Of a stretch of DNA of 64,000 bases, positions 63,921-64,000 are shown one piece after another. Positions within the stretch are counted from its first letter, which is position 1; every line of letters begins with the position of its first letter. The stretch covers positions 25,204,434 through 25,268,433 of the forward strand of contig NC_053121.1 in assembly GCF_010015445.1 (NCBI RefSeq). The letters are read 5' to 3'. The stretch comes from Perca fluviatilis. Taxonomy: Eukaryota > Chordata > Actinopteri > Perciformes > Percidae. A model generated the notes under the pieces. It searched no databases. It saw nothing but the letters and a program-made list of their open reading frames with translations, and was not told the origin of the DNA. Position numbers and translations under genes: made by a program.

Positions 63921-64000
63921 GCAGATTTCTACTTATGGCATTTTAGGTTTGGTGAGGAGAGGGGAGACAGCCCTTTGAGGCTCAGAGCAGCAGTGTGGCG

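Overview
The window is a gene-dense stretch of teleost fish nuclear DNA. Coding exons are spliced with ordinary GT-AG introns (one clear exception below). The introns are packed with fish-type repeats: Tc1-like, hAT-like and TTAA-flanked elements, an L2-like LINE, tRNA-derived SINEs and long CA/GT runs. I assigned genes by translating exons in phase; all gene names rest on recognising the protein families, because no database search was possible.

Layout, left to right: CUL4B (+, 3' part, 1-9023); LAMP2 (+, 10799-25893, with three mutually exclusive last exons); ATP1B4 (-, 29507-33758); TMEM255A (+, 37248-45951); ZBTB33/Kaiso (-, CDS 49563-51446); a separate zinc-finger coding exon just upstream of ZBTB33 on the same strand (52786-53113); NKAP (+, 54373-57957); NDUFA1 (-, 58876-60297); UPF3B (+, 61237-63920). 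As I recall it, the same set of genes lies together at human Xq24. The CUL4-LAMP-ATPase beta-TMEM255 run is also paralogous to human 13q34 (CUL4A-LAMP1-TMEM255B-ATP4B). The triple terminal exon of LAMP2 and the ZBTB33/NKAP/NDUFA1/UPF3B neighbours identify this as the X-type copy.

The genes do not form a pathway; they are an old conserved neighbourhood. They cover a ubiquitin-ligase scaffold, a lysosomal membrane glycoprotein, a Na,K-ATPase-type beta subunit, a four-pass membrane protein, a methyl-DNA/Kaiso-site repressor, a nuclear SR-like repressor/splicing factor, a complex I subunit and an NMD factor. Reconstructed CDS lengths are all in frame: LAMP2 415/416/416 aa, ATP1B4 342 aa, TMEM255A 317 aa, ZBTB33 627 aa, NKAP 413 aa, NDUFA1 70 aa, UPF3B 465 aa, and 705 C-terminal residues of CUL4B.

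Most interesting points: (1) a textbook AT-AC U12-type intron in CUL4B; (2) a transposase-type zinc-finger exon whose splice donor is phase-compatible with the ZBTB33 coding exon, so that an unreported ZnF-BTB-Kaiso fusion isoform is possible; (3) complete conservation of the LAMP2 A/B/C tail choice, in the order B-A-C; (4) readable layers of transposon insertion, including hAT elements with intact 8-bp duplications nested inside an L2-like LINE.
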